From NCBI RefSeq assembly GCF_900636825.1, contig NZ_LR134318.1:1459501-1523500 (forward strand): 64,000 nt of DNA, given 5' to 3'. The notes under the pieces were generated by a model, which saw only the letters and a program-made list of their open reading frames with translations, searched no databases and had not been told where the DNA came from. The DNA is from Pseudomonas fluorescens (GTDB lineage Bacteria; Pseudomonadota; Gammaproteobacteria; Pseudomonadales; Pseudomonadaceae). Below are positions 53,090 through 62,096 of the stretch, in pieces. The translations under genes and the position numbers were made by a program. How positions within the stretch are numbered: position 1 is the first letter of the stretch; every line of letters starts with the position of its first letter.

Positions 53090-53099
53090 GAAAGCTTCC

Positions 53100-53660
53100 T
53101 TACATTGGGTTTTGTGGGCGCCAAGGCTCGATCAGGGCATCCAGATTCATCGCGTCGGAGAAATCCAGGAACTGATCGCGCAGCCAACTGATCTGGGTGC
53201 CGGCCGGCAGGGTCACGGTGAACGTGGCGTTGAGCATGGTGCCGCCGGTCTGGGGTGCCTGATACGTGTCGCAGGTCAGGTTCTCCAGCTCGACATTGTG
53301 GTCCATGAAGAACTGGCACAGTTCGTTGATGATGTCCGGGCGATAGGCCGAACTGACGTAAGCCACGTATGGCAGGGCCTGCGGACGATTTTCCAGCGCC
53401 GCGCTACGCACCACGTTGACGGTGAACGCGTGTTTCTTGGCGAGGCCTGACAAGCTGCCTTCAAGGCGCGCGAGGGCGTCCCAGCTGCCGGAGACCTCAA
53501 GGACCAGCGCGCTGCACTCGCCGTGGCGGGTCAGGCGCGACGTTACCACGGCGCAGCGATTTTCATGGCTGGCGCGGCACAGGACGTTAGTCAGCTCCAT
53601 GGGGTTGGCGCCAAGGGCACTGATGACAAGGAATTGTTCGCGAACTGTGGGGGTGGACAT
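53100..53660 (-). CDS. gcvR: Glycine cleavage system transcriptional repressor GcvR
   Basis: 186 aa made of two ACT domains: REQFLVISALGANPMELTNVLC and YRPDIINELCQFFMDHNVELENL. GcvR binds GcvA to keep the glycine cleavage operon off when glycine is scarce. Upstream is a 324-base divergent region with dapA. Confidence 0.88.
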   Translation of the reverse strand: MSTPTVREQFLVISALGANPMELTNVLCRASHENRCAVVTSRLTRHGECSALVLEVSGSWDALARLEGSLSGLAKKHAFTVNVVRSAALENRPQALPYVAYVSSAYRPDIINELCQFFMDHNVELENLTCDTYQAPQTGGTMLNATFTVTLPAGTQISWLRDQFLDFSDAMNLDALIEPWRPQNPM

Positions 53661-53984
53661 GCAGCATTCCTAAAGCGATGAGCGGTCGGTAGGTGACGGA
53701 CGTTGGCCGTCGGGACACGCCTGTATCGGCGGTTCAAAATCCCCGGCAAGCGCTCGCGGCTCGCTCCACTGTGGCGGGAGCGCGTCAATGCGACGCTGAA
53801 ACGAGGCCTGGGAGGCCGTAAAGGGAGGCTGGAACCCGGCGTACAAGCTGATCGGTACCGATCAAAGTCTGAAGGGTAGCGAAAAGCGGCGCCAAGGGGA
53901 ATGGCGGCAGCGCAGTACTTCGCTTGTGCAAGCATCTTGGCGCCAGTACCATTACCGCTCTCTTTTTCCGGCAGGAGCGGTTTC
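53661..53984. promoter_or_regulatory. gcvR/dapA divergent region
   Basis: No gene seen. It contains an inverted pair GGCGCCAAG (53888-53896) / CTTGGCGCC (53936-53944) with a 39-base loop just before dapA, of unknown meaning. Confidence 0.5.
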
Positions 53985-54863
53985 ATGATTGCGGGCAGTA
54001 TGGTGGCACTGGTCACTCCCATGGATGCACAAGGGCGTCTTGACTGGGACAGCCTCAGCAAACTCGTGGACTTCCACCTCAAGAACGGCACCCATGCCAT
54101 TGTCGCCGTCGGTACCACCGGCGAGTCGGCCACCCTTGACGTAGAAGAACACATCGCCGTCATCAAAGCCGTGGTCAAACAGGTTGCCGGCCGCATTCCG
54201 GTCATCGCCGGCACTGGCGCCAACTCTACCCGCGAAGCCGTCGAGCTGACCCGCAACGCCAAAGAGGCCGGCGCCGACGCCTGCCTGCTGGTCGTTCCGT
54301 ATTACAACAAGCCGACTCAGGAAGGTCTGTACCAGCACTTCAAGCACATCGCTGAATCGGTCGACATTCCACAGATTCTCTATAACGTTCCCGGCCGCAC
54401 CTCCTGCGACATGCAGGCCGAGACCGTGATTCGCCTGTCCACCGTGCCGAACATCATCGGCATCAAGGAAGCCACCGGCGACCTGAAACGCGCCAAAGCG
54501 ATCATCGATGGTGTGAGCAAGGATTTCATCGTGCTGTCCGGCGATGATCCGACTGCCGTCGAACTGATCCTGCTGGGTGGCAAAGGCAACATCTCCGTGA
54601 CCGCCAACGTCGCACCGCGCGAAATGGCCGACCTGTGCGAGGCCGCGCTCAAGGGCGACGCCGACACCGCACGGGCGATCAATGAAAAACTGATGCCGCT
54701 GCACAAAGACCTGTTCGTCGAGGCCAACCCGATTCCGGTGAAATGGGCTCTGGTCGAAATGGGCCTGATGCACGAAGGCATCCGCCTGCCACTGACCTGG
54801 CTGAGCACACCTTGTCATGAAACGCTGCGCTCGGCCCTGCGCCAATGCAGCGTCCTGGTTTAA
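53985..54863 (+). CDS. dapA: 4-hydroxy-tetrahydrodipicolinate synthase
   Basis: 292 aa TIM-barrel. Thr pair in VGTTGESAT, Tyr in LYNVPGRT (near residue 133) and the Schiff-base Lys in [11 protein letters not shown] (near 161) are the DapA active site. It condenses pyruvate and aspartate semialdehyde for lysine and cell wall diaminopimelate. GGAG lies nine bases upstream. bamC follows 17 bases later. Confidence 0.96.
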   Translation: MIAGSMVALVTPMDAQGRLDWDSLSKLVDFHLKNGTHAIVAVGTTGESATLDVEEHIAVIKAVVKQVAGRIPVIAGTGANSTREAVELTRNAKEAGADACLLVVPYYNKPTQEGLYQHFKHIAESVDIPQILYNVPGRTSCDMQAETVIRLSTVPNIIGIKEATGDLKRAKAIIDGVSKDFIVLSGDDPTAVELILLGGKGNISVTANVAPREMADLCEAALKGDADTARAINEKLMPLHKDLFVEANPIPVKWALVEMGLMHEGIRLPLTWLSTPCHETLRSALRQCSVLV

Positions 54864-54880
54864 TTGAGGAAGTACAACGC

Positions 54881-55996
54881 ATGAAGCGAATGGCCGGACT
54901 TTCCGCACTTGCCTTGATTATCTCCAGCACCAGTGGCTGCGGATGGGTCTGGGGGCCGGAAGGTTATTTCCGCGACCGTGGAAGCGATTACCTGCAGGCG
55001 CAACAGACTGCACCGATGCAACTGCCACCGGATGCGAACACCTCCAAGCGTCTGGATCCGCTGTTGCCGATCCCGCGTAACGTCGCCGACGACACCGCCA
55101 CGGGCGAGTACATCGTGCCGCGTCCGCAGCCGTTGTCGGCAGTGGCCGATGCCAGCGATTACTCGCTGCAGAAAAGCGGCGATTCGCGTTGGGTCGTGGC
55201 CCAGCATCCACCGGCCGAAGTCTGGCCAGTGGCCGTGCAATTCTTCCAGGACAATGGTTTCCGTCTGGATGAACAGCGCCCGCAAACCGGCGAATTCACC
55301 ACCACCTGGCAGCATTCCGACGAACTGTCCGCGTCCATGGCCAAGCGCCTGAGCGCAGCCGGTATCGGCAGCGACAGCGAAACCCGCGTTCGTGTGCGGA
55401 TCGAGCCGGGCGTGCAGCGCAACACCAGCGAAATCTACGTGGTCAGCGCCGAGCGCGCTGCCGGCAGCACCGCTGATGTCGAGTTCACCAACCGTTCGGT
55501 CAACACGGGCCTGGACGCTGCGCTGGTCGACGACATGCTCGCGAGCATGAGCCGTACCTCCGAGAAGGGCGGTTCGGTGTCGATGCTGGCTTCGCGTGAT
55601 TTCGATACTCCGAGCCGCGTCAGCCTCAGCGAAGACGGCAGCGGTAACCCGGTGTTGAACGTCGGCAACGATCTGGATCGTGCCTGGTCGAGCGTCGGTC
55701 GTGCGCTGGAACAGGGCGAGTGGCGCGTTGAAGACATCAACCGCAGCCTGGGCCTGTACTACATCAACCTGGCGGAAAAAGCCGAGAAGAAAGACGACAA
55801 GCCAGGCTTCTTCAGTAGCCTGTTCGGCAGCGCGCCGAGCAAGGAAGAAGTGGAAGCCCGTGCCGAGCGTTATCAGGTTCGCCTGAGCAAGGTTGGCGAG
55901 AACATTCAGGTCACCGTCGAGAAGAACATCAACACCGTCGCGCCGGCTGATGTCGCGCGTAAAGTGTTGAGCGTGATTCAGGACAATCTGGGCTGA
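54881..55996 (+). CDS. bamC: Outer membrane assembly lipoprotein BamC
   Basis: 371 aa. Lipobox SSTSGC near residue 18, then the low-complexity early region and two helix-grip domains (about residues 90-205 and 225-371). BamC is part of the BAM complex that inserts beta-barrel proteins. The dapA-bamC order is typical for Gammaproteobacteria. Confidence 0.93.
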   Translation: MKRMAGLSALALIISSTSGCGWVWGPEGYFRDRGSDYLQAQQTAPMQLPPDANTSKRLDPLLPIPRNVADDTATGEYIVPRPQPLSAVADASDYSLQKSGDSRWVVAQHPPAEVWPVAVQFFQDNGFRLDEQRPQTGEFTTTWQHSDELSASMAKRLSAAGIGSDSETRVRVRIEPGVQRNTSEIYVVSAERAAGSTADVEFTNRSVNTGLDAALVDDMLASMSRTSEKGGSVSMLASRDFDTPSRVSLSEDGSGNPVLNVGNDLDRAWSSVGRALEQGEWRVEDINRSLGLYYINLAEKAEKKDDKPGFFSSLFGSAPSKEEVEARAERYQVRLSKVGENIQVTVEKNINTVAPADVARKVLSVIQDNLG

Positions 55997-56002
55997 TCAA
56001 TC

Positions 56003-56764
56003 ATGCGTTTTGCCGTTCTCGGCAGCGGTAGCCAAGGGAACGGCACGCTGATCGCCAGTGCTGATACGTACGTGCTGGTGGATTGTGGTTTTTCCCTGCG
56101 GGAAACCGAAAAACGCCTGTTGCGCCTCGGGGTTCACCCGGCGCAACTGAGCGCGATACTCGTAACCCACGAACATGCCGACCACGTGCATGGCGTGGGT
56201 TTGCTGTCTCGGCGCTACAATCTGCCGGTCTACCTCAGTCGCGGCACACTGCGCGGGATGCGCAAACCGATTGAACCCGCAGGTTTTCTGGCCGGCGGCG
56301 AGCAACTGCAGATTGGTGCTCTGAACATCGGGGTCATTGCCGTGGCCCACGATGCGCAGGAACCGACCCAGTATGTCTTCAGTGATCTCGAACAGCGGCG
56401 CTTCGGCCTGCTGACCGACCTGGGTTCTTACTGCGAGCGGGTGCTGGACAGTTATCGCGACCTCGATGCGTTGATGATCGAGTCCAATCACTGCCGCGAT
56501 ATGCTGGCTCGAGGGCACTATCCGTACTTTCTCAAGCAGCGGGTGGGCGGCGAGCTGGGACATTTGAATAACCATCAGGCGGCATTCCTGGTGGCCGAGT
56601 TGGGCTGGCAGGGTTTGCAACACCTGGTACTGGCCCATCTGAGCAGCAAGAACAACATGCCGCAGCTGGCCCGGCAATGTTTTGTCGACACCCTCGGGTG
56701 CGACCCGGACTGGCTGCAAATGGCCGATCAAGATTCAGGGCTCGACTGGCGCCACATCGCCTAG
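56003..56764 (+). CDS. MBL-fold metallohydrolase (YycJ-like)
   Basis: 253 aa. The metal-binding THEHADHVHG (HxHxDH) near residue 54 is followed by other family His residues (ESNHCRDML). Related to YycJ/WalJ-type nucleases. Six bases after bamC and directly before purC, the same order as in other Pseudomonas. Substrate unknown. Confidence 0.88.
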   Translation: MRFAVLGSGSQGNGTLIASADTYVLVDCGFSLRETEKRLLRLGVHPAQLSAILVTHEHADHVHGVGLLSRRYNLPVYLSRGTLRGMRKPIEPAGFLAGGEQLQIGALNIGVIAVAHDAQEPTQYVFSDLEQRRFGLLTDLGSYCERVLDSYRDLDALMIESNHCRDMLARGHYPYFLKQRVGGELGHLNNHQAAFLVAELGWQGLQHLVLAHLSSKNNMPQLARQCFVDTLGCDPDWLQMADQDSGLDWRHIA

Positions 56765-56792
56765 CCCACCTACTTAGCAAGCGGAGCCCATC

Positions 56793-57506
56793 ATGGAAAA
56801 ACGTGAAGAACTCTACCGCGGCAAAGCCAAATCGGTTTACAAGACCGACGACGCTGACCGCTTGATCCTGCTGTTTCGCAACGACACTTCGGCGTTCGAC
56901 GGCAAGCGCATCGAACAGCTCGATCGCAAAGGCATGGTGAACAACAAGTTCAACGCCTTCATCATGCAGAAACTCGAAGCGGCCGGCGTACCGACCCAAT
57001 TCGACAAGCTGCTGGCCGACAACGAAGTCCTGGTGAAGAAGCTCGACATGATCCCGGTCGAATGCGTCGTGCGTAACTACGCCGCCGGTAGCCTGGTCAA
57101 GCGTTTGGGCGTCGAGGAAGGCCTGAAGCTCAATCCTTACACCTTCGAACTGTTCCTGAAGGACGACGCCAAGGGCGACCCGTTCATCAACGAATCCCAC
57201 GTCGTGGCATTCGGCTGGGGCACCGCCGAACAACTGGCGCGCATGAAAGAGCTGTCACTCAAGGTCAACGAAGTCCTGACCAAGCTGTTCGACGACGCCG
57301 GCCTGCTGCTGGTCGATTTCAAGCTTGAATTCGGCGTGTTCAGCGACGGCTCCATCGTCCTCGGCGACGAGTTCAGCCCGGACGGCTGCCGTCTCTGGGA
57401 CAAGGACACCAAGAAGAAAATGGACAAGGACCGCTTCCGCCAAGGCCTCGGTGACGTCATCGAAGCCTACGAAGAAGTCGCCAATCGTCTGGGTGTACCG
57501 CTTTAA
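56793..57506 (+). CDS. purC: Phosphoribosylaminoimidazole-succinocarboxamide synthase
   Basis: 237 aa. ATP-grasp-like SAICAR synthetase with [33 protein letters not shown] and FKLEFG motifs. It performs the seventh step of purine synthesis, adding aspartate to CAIR. Good AGGAGCC-type site (AGCGGAG) upstream. Confidence 0.96.
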   Translation: MEKREELYRGKAKSVYKTDDADRLILLFRNDTSAFDGKRIEQLDRKGMVNNKFNAFIMQKLEAAGVPTQFDKLLADNEVLVKKLDMIPVECVVRNYAAGSLVKRLGVEEGLKLNPYTFELFLKDDAKGDPFINESHVVAFGWGTAEQLARMKELSLKVNEVLTKLFDDAGLLLVDFKLEFGVFSDGSIVLGDEFSPDGCRLWDKDTKKKMDKDRFRQGLGDVIEAYEEVANRLGVPL

Positions 57507-57551
57507 CCGACGCAAGCATCTGATAGCACGGAGAAATTTTCGAAAGAGGGT

Positions 57552-57579
57552 TTGCTTTCGGTAGAAGTGTTGTTATGAT
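57552..57579 (+). promoter_or_regulatory. Sigma-70 promoter of tRNA-Ser
   Basis: TTGCTT (57552-57557), 16-base spacer, TATGAT (57574-57579), then a GC-rich GCGCGCC discriminator just before the tRNA, as expected for stringently controlled stable RNA. Confidence 0.72.
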
Positions 57580-57589
57580 GCGCGCCGTT

Positions 57590-57679
57590 GGAGAGATGCC
57601 AGAGTGGCCGAATGGGACGGATTCGAAATCCGTTGTACCTTCACCGGTACCTAGGGTTCGAATCCCTATCTCTCCGCCA
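57590..57679 (+). tRNA. tRNA-Ser (anticodon CGA)
   Basis: 90 bases with encoded CCA. Acceptor GGAGAGA pairs with TCTCTCC; anticodon loop ATTCGAAAT (CGA); a long variable arm GTACCTTCACCGGTAC and T-arm GGTTCGAATCC. Confidence 0.96.
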
Positions 57680-57686
57680 TACATAC

Positions 57687-57722
57687 AAAAAGCCCCGTAG
57701 CTGAAAAGCTACGGGGCTTTTT
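57687..57722 (+). terminator. Terminator of tRNA-Ser
   Basis: Stem AAAAAGCCCCGTAGCT / AGCTACGGGGCTTTTT with a GAAA loop. Confidence 0.93.
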
Positions 57723-57789
57723 TGTTTTTCGATCCCGTTGGCCAGGCTTTGCATGCTGCCTATGTGTCATAGGCAGCACTCTTCGGCGT

Positions 57790-57981
57790 TTAAATCTCCT
57801 TAACCGGCGTATCGCCCTGCACACCCTTGATCAACTCGATCACATGCAAACAATCTGCCTTGTTCACATAAGACTCGCCACTGGCCACAGTCTCGTGATT
57901 GCCTGCCCTCAGCCTCCAGCGCCATTGCCCTTTGCCAGTGCTCCGGGTGCCTCTGGATTGCCTGTAAATCTCGAAATACAT
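57790..57981 (-). CDS. Short YegP-like protein (single DUF1508 repeat)
   Basis: 63 aa. MYFEIYRQSRGTRSTGKGQW then WRLRAGNHETVASGESYVNK is one DUF1508 unit, compared with two in the 114-aa relative at 14042. Start chosen where homology begins; the frame upstream (to 58251) has no similarity. Function unknown. Confidence 0.72.
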   Translation of the reverse strand: MYFEIYRQSRGTRSTGKGQWRWRLRAGNHETVASGESYVNKADCLHVIELIKGVQGDTPVKEI

Positions 57982-58320
57982 TCGGTTCGCTCCATGCGAT
58001 TTATACGTGCGACAGCCTCTGTGGCGCCTCGACCCAAGCCTAGCGCAGGCGGATTTTTTGGCTATCGGACATTTGTATCCAATCGTTGGTGGATGTTTCC
58101 GAGGACCGCGAAGCAGAGCCCGGAAATAGCCTTTTGTCTGGCCAACATGACGCCGCCGGATGCTTGCAACTCCATCGGGCGGGGACTGGGTTTCAACGAT
58201 GATTCGCGGATCATGGCGCTGGGGCTGAAGCGCCTGTCGGTGAACTGACACGTCACGGTGATGGACGCCGCACCCATGGCCTTTCTACACTGCGGGCAGT
58301 CTGGGGACAGGGGGCAAGGG
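57982..58320. other. Gene-free stretch before the LysR gene
   Basis: 339 bases. Open frames exist on both strands but none has a plausible ribosome site plus a recognisable product. It presumably holds divergent promoters. Confidence 0.5.
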
Positions 58321-59262
58321 ATGAACCGCAACGAATTACGCAAGGCCGACATCAATCTGATGGTGGTGTTCGAGACGTTGATGCTCGAACGCAACGTGAC
58401 CCGCGCGGCTGAGAAACTGTTTCTCGGCCAGCCGACCATCAGCTCGGCGCTCAATCGCTTGCGCACAATGCTCAACGATCCACTGTTCATTCGCGTCGGC
58501 CATCGCATGGAACCGACCGCTCGTGCCGAAGATATCTTTCGCCACCTCAAGCCAGCCCTGGATTCTTTATCGGTGGCGCTGAGTCTGACCCGCGATTTCG
58601 ATCCTGCGGTCAGCACCATGACCTTTCGCATCGGCCTGTCCGATGATGTCGAGTTCGGCTTGCTGCCGCCGCTGTTGCGCGCCTTGCGCCAGGAAGCGCC
58701 GAATGTGGTGTTTGTGGTGCAACACGTCGATTACTGGCGGATTCCCGATCTGCTCGCCGCCGGCGATATCACCGTTGGCATCAGCCAGACTCGAGGCCTG
58801 CCGGCCAATGCCAAACGCAAATTGCTGCGGCACATTCAGCCGAGCATTCTGCGTGCCGACGCCTCCGCGACTCCGCTGACCCTTGATGAATATTGCGCGC
58901 GGCCTCATGTGCTGGTTTCGCACACGGCCAATGTCAGCGGTTTCGCCGATGAGTGGCTGGCGGAACTGGGACGGACTCGCCAAGTGGTTTTGTCGGTGCC
59001 GCAATACAGCGCCTTGCCCGCGTTGTTGGCCGGCACCGATCTGATTGCCAGCCTGCCGGATTACACCGCTGCTGCCATGGCCGCTTCGGGATTACTGTTC
59101 AAGGAACCGTTCCCGTTCAAGACGCCGACGCTGGATCTGTCGATGGTCTGGCTCAGCCACGTCGACAGCGACCCGGCCGAGCGCTGGTTGCGGTCCAGGC
59201 TGGAACAATTCATGAGCGAAAGACCCATCACACCGGCCCCCCCTGTAGGAGCTGTCGAGTGA
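58321..59262 (+). CDS. LysR family transcriptional regulator
   Basis: 313 aa. HTH in NVTRAAEKLFLGQPTISSALNRLR, with the NodD/SyrM-like substrate domain (GLSDDVEFGLLPPLL). Its last six codons (PVGAVE) and the TGA stop come from a REPIN arm that starts at 59244, so the C-terminal tail is repeat-derived. Target genes are unknown. Confidence 0.88.
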   Translation: MNRNELRKADINLMVVFETLMLERNVTRAAEKLFLGQPTISSALNRLRTMLNDPLFIRVGHRMEPTARAEDIFRHLKPALDSLSVALSLTRDFDPAVSTMTFRIGLSDDVEFGLLPPLLRALRQEAPNVVFVVQHVDYWRIPDLLAAGDITVGISQTRGLPANAKRKLLRHIQPSILRADASATPLTLDEYCARPHVLVSHTANVSGFADEWLAELGRTRQVVLSVPQYSALPALLAGTDLIASLPDYTAAAMAASGLLFKEPFPFKTPTLDLSMVWLSHVDSDPAERWLRSRLEQFMSERPITPAPPVGAVE

Positions 59263-59349
59263 AACGAGGCTGCGATCTTTTGATCTTGATACTTGAAGAA
59301 GATCAAAAGATTAAAGATCGCAGCCTCGTTACACTCGACAGCTCCTACA
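59244..59349. repeat. Class A-variant REPIN invading the LysR 3' end
   Basis: Arms TGTAGGAGCTGTCGAGTGAA and inverse; a GTCGAGTGAAACGAGGC core replaces the usual GCCGAAGGC core. The first arm overlaps the coding sequence. Confidence 0.85.
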
Positions 59350-59397
59350 GGGGCTGGCTATATGTACGACCTTTCCGCTGACCGACTGGAGCATCCG

Positions 59398-59778
59398 ATG
59401 CCACACCTGCACATGGAATACACCGCCAATCTGCCGCAGTTGAACGCGGATGTTGCGTTGATCCGGCTCAACAATACGTTGGTGGGCTCCGGCCAGTTCG
59501 CGGCGGAGTCCGACATCAAAAGCCGCGCGATCAAGGTCGAGACCTTCAAGGTTGGCACCGCCATGGGCGAACGCGCCTTTGTTTACATCAAGCTGTCGCT
59601 GCTGAGCGGGCGTGCACCCGAGGTGAAGAAACAGCTGTCGCAGAGCTTGCTGGCGGTGTTGCAGGACCTCTGCGAATGGCCGGCCGGTGTCGACGTGCAA
59701 TTGGCTGTCGAACTGGTGGACATGGATCGCGAGTCCTACAGCAAAGCGGTGATCGGCCACACGGTGGTTGGCCAGTAG
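59398..59778 (+). CDS. 5-carboxymethyl-2-hydroxymuconate Delta-isomerase
   Basis: 126 aa tautomerase-superfamily protein starting MPHLHMEY, where the Pro exposed after Met removal is the catalytic base. Later blocks are FVYIKLSLLSGRAPEVKKQL and VQLAVELVDMD. The CHMI family acts in homoprotocatechuate degradation, but no other hpc/hpa genes are nearby, so the physiological substrate is uncertain. Confidence 0.85.
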   Translation: MPHLHMEYTANLPQLNADVALIRLNNTLVGSGQFAAESDIKSRAIKVETFKVGTAMGERAFVYIKLSLLSGRAPEVKKQLSQSLLAVLQDLCEWPAGVDVQLAVELVDMDRESYSKAVIGHTVVGQ

Positions 59779-60297
59779 TCATCAAGCGGGTGCGCGCTCG
59801 CTGCACACGGTGAGCGCCACTGACAAGTCATCGAAATCGAAGCGCTTCAACAGGCGCGGCAGGATCGGCCCGTGGAAACATTCCGGCGTGACCGCTTGTC
59901 GCGCTGGAGCACAGACGACAAAAAAGACCGCGTCAGCCAAACTGCCGCGCGTACTGACCACCACCCCACCTGCAAATCAAATACCTGAAGACAACCTGTA
60001 GGAGCTGCCGAGTTAAACGAGGCTGCGATCTTTTGATCGTGCTCGTTTAAAACATCGCACCCTCGTTTAAATCGTCAGCTCCTACATGAATCGCAAAAGT
60101 CTGGACAAAAGCTGAACCATTCCCAAACACTTCATAAGTTTCAAGGCCTAGCCTGATGGCAACTAATCGTTGGCGTCTTTTTCACGAAAAATTGATGGTT
60201 GCCTGCCTAAAGTTTGTCAGGCGTTAGTTAATGAAAATTTCACAATTGAATTTTTCTCCGGTGTCCAAGGCTCTTCTTCTCAGGAACTGCCCTCTCT
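59779..60297. other. Gene-free stretch with a possible gene remnant
   Basis: 519 bases. A minus-strand frame (59782-59964) ends in a gene-like ...PRLLKRFDFDDLSVALTV tail but has no convincing start, so it may be the decayed end of a lost gene. A degraded class A REPIN and the eptA upstream region fill the rest. Confidence 0.4.
59997..60086. repeat. Degraded class A-variant REPIN
   Basis: TGTAGGAGCTGCCGAGTTAA and a decayed inverse (TTTAAATCGTCAGCTCCTAC), related to the copy at 59244. Confidence 0.75.
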
Positions 60298-61947
60298 ATG
60301 TTGAAGTTAAAAGCCGTGCGCCCGGAATGGGTGACGTTGCTCGCTAGCGCCTTCCTTTTGGCCGCGTTCAACTCAGTGCTCTGGCAGCACTTGTTCGCCA
60401 TTACGGCCGCCGACGGTAACGGCATCGCCATGCGCGTGGCTTTTGCGGTAATGATTTTTGCAGCATTCAACATTGTCTTGACGGTGCTGGCTTTTCGTCC
60501 GCTGCTTAAACCGATATTGACGCTGATATTTCTGATCAGCGCCGGAGTGGCTTATTTCATGAGCCAATATGGCGTGATGATGGATGCGGGCATGTTTCGC
60601 AACTTCGCTGAAACCAACGTGACGGAAGTTCGCGATCTGCTGTCGATGAAGTTGTTTGCCTATATATTCCTGCTCGGGATCGTACCGTCCTGGTTATTGT
60701 GGCGGGTGCCGATAAACTATCGCCGCTGGCACCGCGAGTTGTTCAGCAAAGTTATTGTAAGTGTAGCCTCGGCTGCGGTTGTCGGCGGCGTGGCCCTGGC
60801 CAACTACCAGGGTTTGTCCTCGTTGTTTCGCAATCACCATGAAATTCGGTTGATGCTGGTGCCGAGCAATTACATCGGCGCCTCAATCGGCTATCTGCAC
60901 GAACAAGTGGTCTCGGCACAGCAACCGTTCATCAAAATCGGTGAAGATGCGCAACGCAATCCGCAGGTGCAACTGCAACCGCGAAAATCCCTGACGGTAT
61001 TGGTCGTGGGCGAAAGTGCCCGGGCGGAGAACTTCGGCATCCTGGGTTATGGCCGCGACACCACCCCGACTCTGGACCGGGAAGCGGGGCTGATCGCCTT
61101 CACCGATGTGCATTCCTGTGGCACGGAAACCGCAGTTTCGGTGCCGTGCATGTTCTCCAACATGGGCCGCAAGAATTACGACGCCAGCAAGGCGAAGAAC
61201 GAGGAAGGCTTGCTCGACGTGTTGCAGCGAGCGGGCATTGATGTGATCTGGCGTGACAACCAGTCAGGTTGCAAGGGTACTTGCGATCGCGTGACGGTGC
61301 AGGATGTCAGCAACTTGAAAGACCCTGCGTTGTGCGCCAACAGCGAATGCCGCGACGAAATCCTGCTGCAAGGTCTGCAAGGTTTTATCGATCATCTGGA
61401 CAAAGACACGGTGCTGGTTCTGCACCAGATGGGCAGCCACGGACCGGAATACTTCAAGCGCTATCCCAAGGCTTACGAACACTTCACCCCCGTGTGTGAA
61501 AGCAACGCCCTGAACAATTGCAGCCGCGAAAGTATCGTCAACGGTTACGACAACACCTTGGTCTACACCGACCATGTGCTGTCGAGTCTGATTGATGTAT
61601 TGCGCAGCAATCAGGACAAAGTCGACACCGCCATGCTGTATCTGTCGGATCACGGCGAATCGTTGGGTGAGTACAACCTGTTCCTCCACGGCACACCTTA
61701 CATGCTGGCGCCGGAGCAGCAGAAGCATGTAGCGATGCTGGCGTGGTTCTCTGACAATTATCAAAAAGCCTATTCAGTTGACACCCACTGTCTGCAAATG
61801 AGCCGCGACAAGCCACTGAGCCAGGACAACCTGTTCCACTCGATGCTCGGCCTGCTGGAGGTCAAGAGTTCGGTCTACCAACCGGATCTCGATCTGTTCG
61901 CTGGCTGTCGAGGCGCGGTGATCGACGGCGTCCTCGCCAAAGAGTGA
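60298..61947 (+). CDS. eptA: Lipid A phosphoethanolamine transferase (EptA family)
   Basis: 549 aa. Five N-terminal membrane helices (about residues 11-165) are followed by a periplasmic alkaline-phosphatase-like domain with metal ligand Glu in LVVGESARAEN and catalytic Thr in SCGTETAVSVPCMFS (273-287), then LSDHGESLGE. It adds phosphoethanolamine to lipid A, which lowers polymyxin binding. A TTTTTCAC at 60178-60185, about 110 bases upstream, loosely resembles the end of a ColR site; this is weak inference. The chromosomal copy with normal base use is probably intrinsic. Confidence 0.92.
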   Translation: MLKLKAVRPEWVTLLASAFLLAAFNSVLWQHLFAITAADGNGIAMRVAFAVMIFAAFNIVLTVLAFRPLLKPILTLIFLISAGVAYFMSQYGVMMDAGMFRNFAETNVTEVRDLLSMKLFAYIFLLGIVPSWLLWRVPINYRRWHRELFSKVIVSVASAAVVGGVALANYQGLSSLFRNHHEIRLMLVPSNYIGASIGYLHEQVVSAQQPFIKIGEDAQRNPQVQLQPRKSLTVLVVGESARAENFGILGYGRDTTPTLDREAGLIAFTDVHSCGTETAVSVPCMFSNMGRKNYDASKAKNEEGLLDVLQRAGIDVIWRDNQSGCKGTCDRVTVQDVSNLKDPALCANSECRDEILLQGLQGFIDHLDKDTVLVLHQMGSHGPEYFKRYPKAYEHFTPVCESNALNNCSRESIVNGYDNTLVYTDHVLSSLIDVLRSNQDKVDTAMLYLSDHGESLGEYNLFLHGTPYMLAPEQQKHVAMLAWFSDNYQKAYSVDTHCLQMSRDKPLSQDNLFHSMLGLLEVKSSVYQPDLDLFAGCRGAVIDGVLAKE

Positions 61948-62096
61948 CTTTCACCCTCTTGTAGGAGCTGCCTGCAACCTTTGTCAGACTATTCTTCCTC
62001 TCAGGCAGGACATTTCGTTACAGCTCTTGTCCTTCGCAGGCGCTCAAATCGCCGGTGGCGATATATACTGCGCGCCATTCTTCAAGGGAGAGCCGT

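Noticed and set aside
53888..53944. Riboswitch upstream of dapA
   Set aside because: Only a long-loop inverted repeat is visible; no lysine riboswitch core elements were found, and dapA in Pseudomonas is not known to use one.
58021..58248. Small protein-coding gene before the LysR gene
   Set aside because: Frames on both strands lack ribosome sites and recognisable products.
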